48,230 nucleotides of DNA, taken from positions 1-48,230 of IMG/VR virus record IMGVR_UViG_3300022602_000140, one strand, 5' to 3'. The position numbers and the translations under genes are program-made. The stretch comes from a virus. The notes beneath the pieces were generated by a model. It made no database searches. It had not been told where the DNA came from and saw nothing but the letters and a program-made list of their open reading frames with translations. Below are positions 5,990 through 14,966 of the stretch, one piece after another. Numbering within the stretch: position 1 is the first letter of the stretch; every line of letters starts with the position of its first letter.

Positions 5990-8878
5990 TTAATATCCTT
6001 CTATCTTTATAAATCCAGAAGTTGTAGTTCCTGTTACTGTTACGGATGTATTTGTTGCTGCAACTCCTCCTGCTCCTATATATGTAACTGCTGGTTGGGT
6101 TCCTCCAGTAAATGCTGTAGGATACGTATACGTTGCTGTTCCGTTTAAGGCAGACATATAAATCATTACCATTTTGTATGATAATCCTTGGAAGGGTTGA
6201 CTTGCTGTAATGTTTCCGCTTACAGAGCCATTTACTACTGTTTGAGCTGCTGATGAATTTATTCCTCCTGCAAAAGTAGAACTACCACTTACTTGTAGTT
6301 TATTACCGTTATCTGTTGTTGTACCTATTAATAAGTTTCCTGTAAGAGTTCCTCCTGATAGAGGTAAATAAGCAGTTGATGTATACGCATTACTGCCTAA
6401 TTGGTCAGCAAATACAAGATATTGCCAACTACTCCAAGTAGTACCTCCATCAAAAGATGTCCTTCTGCCCATTCTATTGCCCCCATAAGTACCGTCACCG
6501 TACTGGACTACTATGTCATTACTGCCTTCATTTCTTAAACTTCTTATAAATGTCCAATACCCCGGTCCATTTATACTATTGGTAACTTGAGCCCCTGCAC
6601 TTAGTTTATCAGCTACTAAAAAAGTGTTAGCATTAATAGTTGTACCATTGTAATTATCTACAATATTTTGATAAGCTTTGCTACCTAATCCTAAAGTTGA
6701 TTGAATATTAGCTACAGTTGAATAACCCCAATTTGGAGTACCCGTTGTAGTCATAAAATAAAGTGGAGAAGTATAATTTGTTCCAGTATTTATATTTTGT
6801 CCATTCCATTGAGTAGAATTACCAACTGTTAATGAACTAGCAGTACCTGTTAACCCTGTTCCTGCACCTGAGAATGAATTTGCTGTTACTGTGCTTGAAA
6901 AAGTAGCACTTGAACCTGTTAATGCGCCCGTTAATGTTCCTCCGCTTAATGGGAGATATGTAGATGCTGCATTTGCCGTAGTTAATGCCCCCAACGTATT
7001 TGCACTGACTTCTATACCACTAACGCTACCATCCCATGTTGTTCCAGATGCCGTACCAGTATTGCTATTATCAAATGTTATTAAATTAGTAGTAGCGGCT
7101 TTAATGGTAATATTTGCACTTCCATTAAACGATATACCATTTATTGTCCTTGCAGTTGTCAATGTTGCAGCACTTCCGGTTGTATTTTGGTTTAATGTAG
7201 GAAATGTATTTGTACCAGATGTTAAGTCTTTATTTGTTATTGTTGCAGTATTAGTAGATAATAAAACCGTTCCGCTTGCATCAGGTAAATTCCACGTCCT
7301 CGCTGCGGTTAATGTTGTTGGGGCAAGTGTGCTTGTATAAGAGCCTGAATTAGTTATATAGTTAAGATTATATTGTGATAAACTTACACCATTACTTCCT
7401 GAATTTAATTGAGTTCCTATTGATGTCGGGCCAATAATAGATGTGGCAGAACTTCCTGTTAGTGTTATAGAATGGTTGCCTGCCGAAACATCTGAAGTCC
7501 ATGAACTGTATGGAACGTATGTGCTTGCTGCCGAAGATGTTGATAAACCACCCAATCCTGATAATGTATAAGTCGGCACGTTTAAAACGCCTGATACTAC
7601 ACCAGCAGACCCGCTACTTCCAGTTGTTGTTAATGAGGTTATAAAAGCCGATGCCGGAGTCGGTATATTTAGCACATTGCCACTTAATGTAGCTGCACCA
7701 GTTCCGCTGGTTGTCAATGTGGTTAAAGTTCCATTGCCACCCGTTAAATTACCACCAGTACCCCCGCTCGTTGTAAAAGCACTTGCAGTAATACTACCAG
7801 GATATGTTGTTTTACCATTTGTTCCGTTATAATCAAAAACAGGAACGGCACAAGTAGCGCAGTATATTCCAAAATGCCCAACGGATGGATTTACATTACC
7901 TATCCAATACTGATATCCGCCAGATTGAGTATCAGTAAATACCATCGGGGCTGAGGTTGTATTGTTATTTGAAATTATCAATTGCCCCGTTAATGTTCCT
8001 CCGCTTAATGGGAGATATGTAGATGCTGCGCTTGTTGTTGATAGCTTGCTGTTTAACTGTGTTTGTATACTGCTTGTTGGGTCATAATAGCTTTTTGTTA
8101 TTCCATTAACTTGTGCTACTGTTGCTGAAACACTACCTGTTCCGCTTGCTGTAACATCTCCTGTTAATGCAGTTATACCACTTGCTGCCTGCCACGTCCC
8201 ATTACCACTTGCGTCTGTAGTCAATACATATCCCGATGTTGCCGAAGTACCTAATCTAAATCCTGTCAACCATGCAGGATAATACCCGCCGTTCAAGGTA
8301 GCGTTGTCAATGATAGTACCACCCCCCCCGGGTAAACTAAAATACCAATGATTGTTACCCGTTGTACTTACTGGTGCCAATCCTTGTATCGTGTAAATGT
8401 TATTTTCGCCAGTAGATGAATTTGTTGCCTGTAGGTCAAGTATGTTATCGACTGTTCCTGATGGGGCGTATGTATTGGCTAATAAGGCTGAACCAGAACC
8501 GCCGCCAGTCTTTTTTATTAATGTTGTTGAACTGCCTGCAACTGTTATGCCATTAAACGTCAATATTCCACTAACCAAACTATAAACTAATTGCCATCCT
8601 GAATTAGCTAAATCAGTACGCATCATTATATATTTTGATGGCATTAACGTACTGCCTATATAATTTACCGTAACGGTCATCCCTAATTTTCTACGTGCGG
8701 ATGGTATCGCATTTCTGACAATGGTGTCATGAACTGTCATGTTGCTTTGGCCCAGTGTATCAATAAAAACAGGATAGGTATCCAACGACCCTATTGTTGT
8801 TATATATCCAGTTAATGGGACTTGCGCAAAACCTGCAAAACCTATTAGCAATAATAATGGTAAAAGTAATTTTTTCAT
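5990..8878 (-). CDS. Long tail-fibre-like protein with export signal and pyocin-knob-like region
   Basis: 962 residues. It starts with an export leader (MKKLLLPLLLLIGFAGFAQV). The rest is Gly/Ser/Thr-rich with repeated fibre motifs: STYLPLSGGTLTG occurs about residues 287 and 640 and a variant YLPLSGGTLTG about 835. AAST(Y), TGTASSLTVGNS and ARTWNLPDASGTVLL motifs also occur. Residues about 765-820 (SLRNEGSNDIVVQYGDGTYG, then TSFDGGTTWSSWQYLVF) match the knob region of pyocin-type fibres. The motif set is that of trimeric phage fibres and receptor-binding proteins. Oddly for a virion protein, it has a Sec-type signal, as does the next gene upstream. The end is short of any obvious chaperone domain. 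The stop of the upstream gene overlaps the start (ATGA). Confidence 0.8.
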   Translation of the reverse strand: MKKLLLPLLLLIGFAGFAQVPLTGYITTIGSLDTYPVFIDTLGQSNMTVHDTIVRNAIPSARRKLGMTVTVNYIGSTLMPSKYIMMRTDLANSGWQLVYSLVSGILTFNGITVAGSSTTLIKKTGGGSGSALLANTYAPSGTVDNILDLQATNSSTGENNIYTIQGLAPVSTTGNNHWYFSLPGGGGTIIDNATLNGGYYPAWLTGFRLGTSATSGYVLTTDASGNGTWQAASGITALTGDVTASGTGSVSATVAQVNGITKSYYDPTSSIQTQLNSKLSTTSAASTYLPLSGGTLTGQLIISNNNTTSAPMVFTDTQSGGYQYWIGNVNPSVGHFGIYCATCAVPVFDYNGTNGKTTYPGSITASAFTTSGGTGGNLTGGNGTLTTLTTSGTGAATLSGNVLNIPTPASAFITSLTTTGSSGSAGVVSGVLNVPTYTLSGLGGLSTSSAASTYVPYSSWTSDVSAGNHSITLTGSSATSIIGPTSIGTQLNSGSNGVSLSQYNLNYITNSGSYTSTLAPTTLTAARTWNLPDASGTVLLSTNTATITNKDLTSGTNTFPTLNQNTTGSAATLTTARTINGISFNGSANITIKAATTNLITFDNSNTGTASGTTWDGSVSGIEVSANTLGALTTANAASTYLPLSGGTLTGALTGSSATFSSTVTANSFSGAGTGLTGTASSLTVGNSTQWNGQNINTGTNYTSPLYFMTTTGTPNWGYSTVANIQSTLGLGSKAYQNIVDNYNGTTINANTFLVADKLSAGAQVTNSINGPGYWTFIRSLRNEGSNDIVVQYGDGTYGGNRMGRRTSFDGGTTWSSWQYLVFADQLGSNAYTSTAYLPLSGGTLTGNLLIGTTTDNGNKLQVSGSSTFAGGINSSAAQTVVNGSVSGNITASQPFQGLSYKMVMIYMSALNGTATYTYPTAFTGGTQPAVTYIGAGGVAATNTSVTVTGTTTSGFIKIEGY
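6927..6970 (-). repeat. 44-bp exact direct repeat within the fibre gene (second copy 7986-8029)
   Basis: The 44 bases at 6927-6970 recur exactly at 7986-8029, same strand, in the same codon phase, coding the AASTYLPLSGGTLTG block. Exact identity over both silent and non-silent positions, 1.06 kb apart, suggests recent duplication or gene conversion. Recombination between the copies would delete about one third of the fibre in frame. Confidence 0.85.
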
Positions 8879-9756
8879 TGTGCTACTGCGTTTGTTACCG
8901 TTCCTGAAAATGTATTATTTGATGTGTAAACGTTATAATTTTGAACGTAGCTTGATGCGTTCGTTACGCTTACTACCGTTAAAGTAAACGTTGGTAAACT
9001 TTCAAGTCCGCCTATTTTAAGCGATGTTAATAAGCCAAAGTTTGACGGATAGGCATAGTATATGTAATTGCTACCCGACGCAAATACATTGAACGTTTGC
9101 GACCTGTTTGATGTTAAATTATTATAACCCCCAGCCACGGAAATTATCGTTGCGCTTGACGGGGTTGTTGTTGCTGTCCTACCCCAATAAGAATTTGGGT
9201 AAAACGCATCGGTGGTGCTATAAGATGCTGTTTTGCTATCAGTGGTATTAATGGTAATTGTATAAGTTGTATTCGTGTTTACAGGTGTTGTAACCGATAA
9301 TACGCCTGTGTTTGTACTTCCTTGATCCGGGCTTGACGTAAATACATTGTGCGTACCAGGATTAATAATTACAGGACTTGCAATCGGATTGGTGTTTAAG
9401 TTTGTCCTACCATAACCATAAGCCAAATTATGAGTTACGTTACTTGTTGTTAATTCATAATTTCCTCCGCCACTTAATGAGCCTGTAGGATTACTTGTTT
9501 GGCTAAATAATCTAATAAAATCACCTAAACTCGCATACGTTTGGCCTATGATCGGTGAACTTGTAATTGTGCCTGAAAAAGAGAAAAATTGTGTTCTAAC
9601 ATATCTTCGGCTTGCAACGGTGTCATTCAAATTATTTATTTGCTCAATGCTATCATCAAGTGTTACTCTTTTTGTAAAACGATACGGCTGCGTTATTATC
9701 ACCTGCGCTTGCGTAAAAAACGGCAATAACAATAATAAAAATAATAGTTTTTTCAT
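8875..9756 (-). CDS. Fibre-associated protein with export signal
   Basis: 293 residues. The N-terminus (MKKLLFLLLLLPFFTQAQVI) is a clear signal peptide with a TQAQ cleavage site. The rest is Thr/Asn/Ser-rich and beta-strand-like (TNTTYTITINTTDSKTASYS). No catalytic motif is seen. It is coupled to the long fibre gene by ATGA at 8875-8878. The shared leader type and tight spacing suggest both products leave the cytoplasm or that the leader is kept as a hydrophobic assembly tip. Family not recognised. Confidence 0.65.
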   Translation of the reverse strand: MKKLLFLLLLLPFFTQAQVIITQPYRFTKRVTLDDSIEQINNLNDTVASRRYVRTQFFSFSGTITSSPIIGQTYASLGDFIRLFSQTSNPTGSLSGGGNYELTTSNVTHNLAYGYGRTNLNTNPIASPVIINPGTHNVFTSSPDQGSTNTGVLSVTTPVNTNTTYTITINTTDSKTASYSTTDAFYPNSYWGRTATTTPSSATIISVAGGYNNLTSNRSQTFNVFASGSNYIYYAYPSNFGLLTSLKIGGLESLPTFTLTVVSVTNASSYVQNYNVYTSNNTFSGTVTNAVAQ

Positions 9757-9758
9757 GG

Positions 9759-10736
9759 CTATGTATGTCTGTAAATAAAGTAAGCTGTCATATACGGGTC
9801 TTGTACTGATATAGGCGTATTTGGTGAGCCACCATTAACAGGTTCTGTTGACAATGTGCCTGCCGAATTTGTAAAAGCCACCGCTGATGTACTGCCGGAA
9901 GTTGCACCAAATATGCTTCCTGTTGCTAATACAGGTACGTTATTGGCCGTAATCGTTGTTGTTGCACTACCGCCAGTAGTATTATAAGCAAAGCCGCTAC
10001 CAATACCAACAAAACATCTACCTGTCATGTCAGGGTATCCATCTTGCCCATTTAATATATGCCATCCAACCCACGGAAATACTGTACCCTCACCAGTTCC
10101 ACTAAAGTTTGCCAAAAATGCCGTATTTTGTCCAGATGATAGGGCTATAAATGTTTTAACATCACCCACTGTTGACGGCTGAAAATTAGCGGCTATTTGA
10201 GTGCGGGTATATGTTTGGTCGGCTGTTAATACTTGCCCCGTACCTGTTCCAAGTGTTGCATAAGCCGCCGAACCTAACCCCGTTGTTAGTGCTTGCAATG
10301 CCTGAACCGCCGCTTGTGTGTATTTTAAACTTATGCGATATGAGTTCATATTACCCAAAAATTGAGGGGTATTACCTAAAGCGGTGTTTGAAGATATAGC
10401 ATAATTTATAGTGTAAATATTTCTGAATGTAGTATCTGAAAATTCCACGCTTTCGGTATCTGTTGGATTTGGTTGTAAGTAAGATAATTCGTTTAATGTA
10501 TTAGCCGAATAATAAAAAACACCATTAAAATAAATGATGCCTGCGGTGTATGTATTGGTTATACCTGGAGTATAAATCAACCCTGAAATAATGGCAAAAT
10601 CACTTGAACCAAGCCCTGTTATCGCTGCGATAGCATCCAATACCCATTGATTAGCCAATATAATATCGCTATAAAATACAGGATTGTTAATACCGCCGTA
10701 TCCTTTTCGTGTGCCAGGAAATTGTAAAATGCTCAT
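9759..10736 (-). CDS. Tail-collar-like fibre protein
   Basis: 325 residues, no export signal. The N-terminal part (MSILQFPGTRKGYGGINNPV) looks like a baseplate-attachment region. Around residues 228-252, WHILNGQDGYPDMTGRCFVG resembles the collar-domain pattern in which a short loop (NGQ..PDM.GR...G.G) precedes the fibre tip. A C-terminal block ends SVQDPYMTAYFIYRHT, as in collar-type fibres. It probably links the baseplate to the distal fibres coded downstream. Confidence 0.75.
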   Translation of the reverse strand: MSILQFPGTRKGYGGINNPVFYSDIILANQWVLDAIAAITGLGSSDFAIISGLIYTPGITNTYTAGIIYFNGVFYYSANTLNELSYLQPNPTDTESVEFSDTTFRNIYTINYAISSNTALGNTPQFLGNMNSYRISLKYTQAAVQALQALTTGLGSAAYATLGTGTGQVLTADQTYTRTQIAANFQPSTVGDVKTFIALSSGQNTAFLANFSGTGEGTVFPWVGWHILNGQDGYPDMTGRCFVGIGSGFAYNTTGGSATTTITANNVPVLATGSIFGATSGSTSAVAFTNSAGTLSTEPVNGGSPNTPISVQDPYMTAYFIYRHT

Positions 10737-10737
10737 C

Positions 10738-11235
10738 TTAACTTATGTTTGTGTCTACCTCTATCAAATAAACTATGCCGTGTAATTTTATCTGTTCAAT
10801 TGTTGCTGTTATTTGCGTTACGTTTACATGGGTTGGTATATGTATTACCGTTGGTTGTACGCCGCCCCTATCATTAAATTCTCTTAGCTGAACAGGATTT
10901 GTGCCAAAACTACCCGTATTAATAATTGCTAAAGTTCCAAAAGAGGTTGCGCTTACGGGGTTGGCATATTCCTGTGTAATATATATGCCGTAAAATTTGG
11001 GGTCATACAAATAATTTAACACGTTTGTAAGTTGCCCTATTTGCCAATAGCACCCCGCAATCAAAGCGTTTTGTATGCGCTGAACATTGAAGGTATTGAA
11101 TGGCTGTATTAAAGGCTGTACCAAACAGGCGCAATATTGATAGAAACGGTTTATCTTTCCTTGTTTATTCAAAGAATAGTACGACCTTAATGTTTCGTAC
11201 AATAATTTACCGTAATCTATCAGTCTAAAACGCAT
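10738..11235 (-). CDS. Baseplate protein, gpI-like position
   Basis: 165 residues. It lies directly after the J-like baseplate gene, with an 11-base overlap, where P2 and Mu-type phages place gpI or the equivalent. The C-terminal half (TVIHIPTHVNVTQITATIEQ, then IKLHGIVYLIEVD) has the His-rich turn and the closing strand common in such proteins. The N-terminal half is helical with many Tyr. The call rests mostly on order and ending. Confidence 0.5.
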   Translation of the reverse strand: MRFRLIDYGKLLYETLRSYYSLNKQGKINRFYQYCACLVQPLIQPFNTFNVQRIQNALIAGCYWQIGQLTNVLNYLYDPKFYGIYITQEYANPVSATSFGTLAIINTGSFGTNPVQLREFNDRGGVQPTVIHIPTHVNVTQITATIEQIKLHGIVYLIEVDTNIS

Positions 11236-12031
11236 TATATGTGATATTGCTTAAAATGGTACTAATATAATTAAAATATCCTGAACTTAAACTTTGCGAA
11301 CCCGAAAACGGAGTGTTATCTAAGGTTGTATTATTAATATAAAAATCCCTTGTACCGGCTACATTTGTTTTGATATAAGTTTCCAAGTCGCCGCTAAAAA
11401 GCTCGCCGTTAAAAGCAAAGCTTTCGGCAAAAGATGTTAATGCAGCCGATAAATTAGTTTGATAGGTCGTCAAATCAAATGTGCTGTAATAAGTAGCCAC
11501 CGCATTAAAGTTCAAAATATTTGCTGCCTGATTGATGATAACAATGCCTAATCCCGGTATTTGAAAATTTAAAAAATAACTTGTAAACGCCGCCAATTCT
11601 GCTGTGGCTAATGGAACTAATAAACCCGATGCGGCATCTACTTTGGCAATCTTTAAATAAAGCTGAACGCTATTTGATGATTGTAACTCCTGAAATGCAG
11701 CTTGTTTTACGATTTGTTTTGTTGTATCTATTGTAGTATAAATCAGGTTTAAATACGGTGCATTCGTAACTGGATTAATAGCAGTGTTTACAACCAAATT
11801 ATCACCATATTGAAATGCCAATGCAGCCGCTGTGTAATATTCAGGTTTACCCAACCCGTTTTGACTAATCAGCAAGTCCGTTATAATGATTTCAGAGTTT
11901 GATATTTCAGTTATGGTGCTATCAATAACCAATCCAACCGACTGCGCAATTTTACCATATATAGAGGTAGCCGAGGTGTTTGAAAACCCCAAAGCCTGTA
12001 AATTTGCAAATATGGTATCTACTGCGCTCAT
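11225..12031 (-). CDS. Baseplate J-like protein
   Basis: 268 residues. It has the length and composition of small J/gp47-type wedge proteins and an N-terminal helix rich in small residues (TIFANLQALGFSNTSATSIY). A beta-rich, Asn/Ile-rich C-terminal half follows. It lies between the LysM/gp25-like genes and a gpI-like gene, the classic wedge position. I found no decisive motif, so this is a context-led call. Confidence 0.55.
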   Translation of the reverse strand: MSAVDTIFANLQALGFSNTSATSIYGKIAQSVGLVIDSTITEISNSEIIITDLLISQNGLGKPEYYTAAALAFQYGDNLVVNTAINPVTNAPYLNLIYTTIDTTKQIVKQAAFQELQSSNSVQLYLKIAKVDAASGLLVPLATAELAAFTSYFLNFQIPGLGIVIINQAANILNFNAVATYYSTFDLTTYQTNLSAALTSFAESFAFNGELFSGDLETYIKTNVAGTRDFYINNTTLDNTPFSGSQSLSSGYFNYISTILSNITYNAF

Positions 12032-12032
12032 G

Positions 12033-12407
12033 TTAGTTGTAATTACTGATTATATCTATTCTTGTATTAACCGAACCAGAACCCGTTATTGTAAAATACA
12101 ATATGGCCGCTGTAGGTAAATACATTTGCAAAACTATTGGCGGTTGACCTAAACTTATTAATGTCGGTGGTAAAATATCGCCTGCCCCAGCCGTTGTGCC
12201 AATACTTAATATCGGCGTTCCGCTTATTAAAAAAAACGTTATTTGCTGAATTAAAATATTAGCCCCGATATTCTGCGTAAAACTTGCACTTTGCGCCACG
12301 ATTTTTATAGGCGGTGTTATGCTTCCGTATAATTCGGTAAACATGGCATTTAATGCGTTTCGTACATTAATACCTTGTTCGCTATTGTTTATCGTTTGCT
12401 GTGCCAT
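12033..12407 (-). CDS. Small baseplate or tail protein
   Basis: 124 residues. The start INNSEQGINVRNALNAMFTE is a short helical stretch also seen at the head of many phage fibre or needle proteins. The remainder is beta-rich and hydrophobic with several Gly/Pro turns. It is packed between the LysM-like and J-like genes with 1-3 base gaps, so it belongs to the baseplate operon. Confidence 0.5.
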   Translation of the reverse strand: MAQQTINNSEQGINVRNALNAMFTELYGSITPPIKIVAQSASFTQNIGANILIQQITFFLISGTPILSIGTTAGAGDILPPTLISLGQPPIVLQMYLPTAAILYFTITGSGSVNTRIDIISNYN

Positions 12408-12410
12408 GTT

Positions 12411-13064
12411 TTAATCTATCCAATAAGCTAAATCTCGCCAATAACCGTTGTCATTCCAGTAACCATTTGCCAATATCCAATCATTCGGAATCATGTTACC
12501 AAAAATAACGTTTATTTGATTATAAATGTCATTTGTAATGTGATTATTTACAGGGTATTCAGTAAGCGCACGTAATGCGTTAACATCATTTGTTACCGTT
12601 GCTGGAATAAGTACTTTTTGACCTGCATATAAGGCGGGTGTCCAGTTAGTTTCATTGTTAGCATTAAGTATACCATCCCAATTATCAATGTTTCCTGTGG
12701 CGTTTAAAACAACGTCCCCGAATGATTGAAATGGTTGTACTGTATAGTAAATATTGGTATCGGTTGAAGTAGAAACAAATGATGGAGTATACCCCGACAT
12801 TGCACCAGCAAGTATCCCAAATATGCTATCGATTTGGTGATATACATCATGTGAAACATCGTTACAAAGGGGGTATGTTTGCAATTGGGATAAAACCGAA
12901 TTGTTTACAGTCCCCGCCGTTGTTAAAATTTCGCCAGCCGTTAATGTTGGTGTCCATGTATTGAAGTTATTTGCGCTAAGTATTGCATCCCAATTTGAAA
13001 TGTCGCCGGTGCTGTTCATTACAACATCGATAATACTTTGGCGCAAAGAAACTATATATCCCAT
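12411..13064 (-). CDS. LysM-like baseplate protein with two copies of a 50-residue module
   Basis: 217 residues. Two related modules are visible. The first has STGDISNWDAILSANNFNTW and TPTLTAGEILT (residues about 17-47). The second has ATGNIDNWDGILNANNETNW and TPALYAGQKVLIP (about 121-153). The pattern (W..I...N....TP.L..G..L.IP) is that of LysM-type repeats found in phage baseplate hub adaptors. A C-terminal WxxxNGYWxDxxYW repeat follows. It overlaps the gp25-like gene by one base. Confidence 0.65.
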   Translation of the reverse strand: MGYIVSLRQSIIDVVMNSTGDISNWDAILSANNFNTWTPTLTAGEILTTAGTVNNSVLSQLQTYPLCNDVSHDVYHQIDSIFGILAGAMSGYTPSFVSTSTDTNIYYTVQPFQSFGDVVLNATGNIDNWDGILNANNETNWTPALYAGQKVLIPATVTNDVNALRALTEYPVNNHITNDIYNQINVIFGNMIPNDWILANGYWNDNGYWRDLAYWID

Positions 13065-13369
13065 TATAGATAATTTTGAGACGTTGTAAAGTTAAAATCA
13101 TTGCCGCTCGGTGTGCTTGTCCAATCACCACGACCGCCGTCTTGTGTTACCTGTAATTTCCATCTGTCCATTTGGGCGGCTGCCTGCGCTAAATTACCGC
13201 CTAATATTTGAGCGTTTAACCCGATTCCGAAAATAGGCAAAATTACATTCATACCACGTCCCTCAAGTAATATGCCGCCATTTTGAACAGATGGGTTATT
13301 CGTCGTTGCAAAATCATTGTTTAAAAAAACAATATCTCCGTTTACAACATCATATTCTATATCTTCCAT
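13064..13369 (-). CDS. Baseplate wedge protein, gp25-like position
   Basis: 101 residues. A small acidic protein with a Gly-rich central segment (GILLEGRGMNVILPIFGIGL), followed by a helix (NLAQAAAQMDRWKLQVTQDG). Size and place just after the spike gene and before the J-like gene fit a gp25/gpW-type baseplate protein. The EPR motif of T4 gp25 is not evident, so the family call is uncertain. Confidence 0.5.
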   Translation of the reverse strand: MEDIEYDVVNGDIVFLNNDFATTNNPSVQNGGILLEGRGMNVILPIFGIGLNAQILGGNLAQAAAQMDRWKLQVTQDGGRGDWTSTPSGNDFNFTTSQNYL

Positions 13370-13881
13370 TATTGCGTAATTAAAGGGTTTTGAATTTCAT
13401 TTGCTGTGGTTTCTGTTACTTGCGTTGTTGGCACTAAGCTAACTCCAGTTCCGGTTTGTACGCCTGAATGAACGTGTTTATTAAAGGCATTTTCTAATAG
13501 GTTTAATCTTGTTACCAAGTCGTTTACCAATACCATCCCGCCATTATTACCGCCATTATATTCAACTTTGCTATCGCAATTTATTTTCAGCGTATCAATT
13601 TGGTGAACTTGTATAATTTGTGCCTGTTGTATGTTGCCATCCTTAAATGTTATCAAACATGGGGTATTTAACACTGGTATCGGATAAAAACTCGCCTGAC
13701 TGCCTACCAACACACAAAGAGGAACGGATGAAAAATTAGTTTGCCCAACTACAACATCGCAAGTGTTATCGTTATTTATGGCCACAATAATCCCATCCAA
13801 TGTAAGATATCCCCTCACATGGTTTGCTATTAATTGTGAAAGTGCTTCACCTAATTCGCCTTCGTTTGTTTGTGCGCTCAT
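13369..13881 (-). CDS. Tail spike (gpV-like puncturing) protein candidate
   Basis: 170 residues. An N-terminal helix is followed by an OB-like beta region (GYLTLDGIIVAINNDNTCDV...). Near the C-terminus, FNKHVHSGVQTGTGVSLVP contains an H-x-H pair, the metal-binding feature at the apex of gpV and gp5.4 spikes. Its position after the hub gene (4-base ATGA overlap at 13878-13881) supports a membrane-piercing tip. Metal binding is inferred from the pattern alone. Confidence 0.65.
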   Translation of the reverse strand: MSAQTNEGELGEALSQLIANHVRGYLTLDGIIVAINNDNTCDVVVGQTNFSSVPLCVLVGSQASFYPIPVLNTPCLITFKDGNIQQAQIIQVHQIDTLKINCDSKVEYNGGNNGGMVLVNDLVTRLNLLENAFNKHVHSGVQTGTGVSLVPTTQVTETTANEIQNPLITQ

Positions 13882-14966
13882 GATAAATCACTTAAAAAAG
13901 CCAGCTTTAATTTACGCCTATACCCCTGTGCGTTAATTTCAATATCCGAACCTATAACTACATAATTTGCCGACTTTGACGGGTATCGCAAATCAGTATA
14001 TGATGCTTTCCAATAATTATCACATTCTGGATAAAGCAAAGTTTCTATTGTTCCGTTAAATTTATTTTGTCGGTATTTTGCCAATGCTTGTAAAGCCAAC
14101 TGCTCGTAATTGTCGGCATTCCTTACTACCTTATAAAAAAACACGTCTTTTACTGTTCCGCTTTCATCCCCAACTTCAAAACTATCCTTTGTGCCGTCCG
14201 ACCTGATAAACCATGCTTTTACACGTAATCTCTGAAATGCCGCATCCTGCTTTTGCAAACTCGATTTGATAACGTTCCTCCCCGTGTTTAATGTAACTGT
14301 ATTGATGGTATTACTCGCCACATTAACGTATAGCTGCGACCCCGACATGCTAATATTAAAACCTAATTCCTTTTTTAACCACTCCAATATCCCAGCAGGC
14401 GACATATCAATAAATGTAAGGTTAACCAATGTCATATCTAAAATTGGCAATATCATGGTAACGTGTGGTGTTCCCGGTGCTGAATTATCTATCGTTTCAT
14501 TAACAAATGCTAATAAATTTGTCAATAAATCTTTTAAGGTAATTGATTTATAATTTACACCTGTGCCTGTAGATGTTATTTTTCCGCTTTTGTTTTGCGT
14601 AAATACACGGTTGCTTCCAAAAACACCCAAGTTAAAAAAATAAACATAGTCCAAGCATTTAATAGTTAACGGCATACCCTCAATAAAATCATAAACAAAA
14701 CCCTCAAAAACAGATACTTTATCCAAGCCGTCATACCATGCAGTAATACTAACAGGGTCGCCCGATTTAAACAGACTATTTGTACGGATTAGCGTATTTA
14801 AAAACGTTGCTGAATTTGGCGGCATCCATTGAATGTTTTGATTTAACGGCACGACAATATCGCAAAAAGCCCCAATATGCTGACAATCGTTGCTCGCTTT
14901 CACCGATACAATATTTTGTATGTTTTGACCGGCTATCGTTACGTTTATATGTGCGTTAAAATACAT
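13878..14966 (-). CDS. Tail hub protein, gpD-like
   Basis: 362 residues. It has the length of late-control gpD-like hubs. Order is typical: a beta-rich N-terminal domain with GDPVSITAWYDG (about residue 90), a domain with helices (SPAGILEWLKKELGFNIS, about 188-205), and a C-terminal beta domain ending YRRKLKLAFLSDLS. Hubs of this type trimerise and cap the tail tube above the spike. It is coupled to the spike gene by ATGA. Confidence 0.65.
   Translation of the reverse strand: MYFNAHINVTIAGQNIQNIVSVKASNDCQHIGAFCDIVVPLNQNIQWMPPNSATFLNTLIRTNSLFKSGDPVSITAWYDGLDKVSVFEGFVYDFIEGMPLTIKCLDYVYFFNLGVFGSNRVFTQNKSGKITSTGTGVNYKSITLKDLLTNLLAFVNETIDNSAPGTPHVTMILPILDMTLVNLTFIDMSPAGILEWLKKELGFNISMSGSQLYVNVASNTINTVTLNTGRNVIKSSLQKQDAAFQRLRVKAWFIRSDGTKDSFEVGDESGTVKDVFFYKVVRNADNYEQLALQALAKYRQNKFNGTIETLLYPECDNYWKASYTDLRYPSKSANYVVIGSDIEINAQGYRRKLKLAFLSDLS

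Noticed and set aside
6891-7340. 149-residue plus-strand frame inside the fibre gene
   Set aside because: Val/Pro/Leu/Ala-rich composition typical of the reverse complement of Thr/Asn/Gly-rich repeats.
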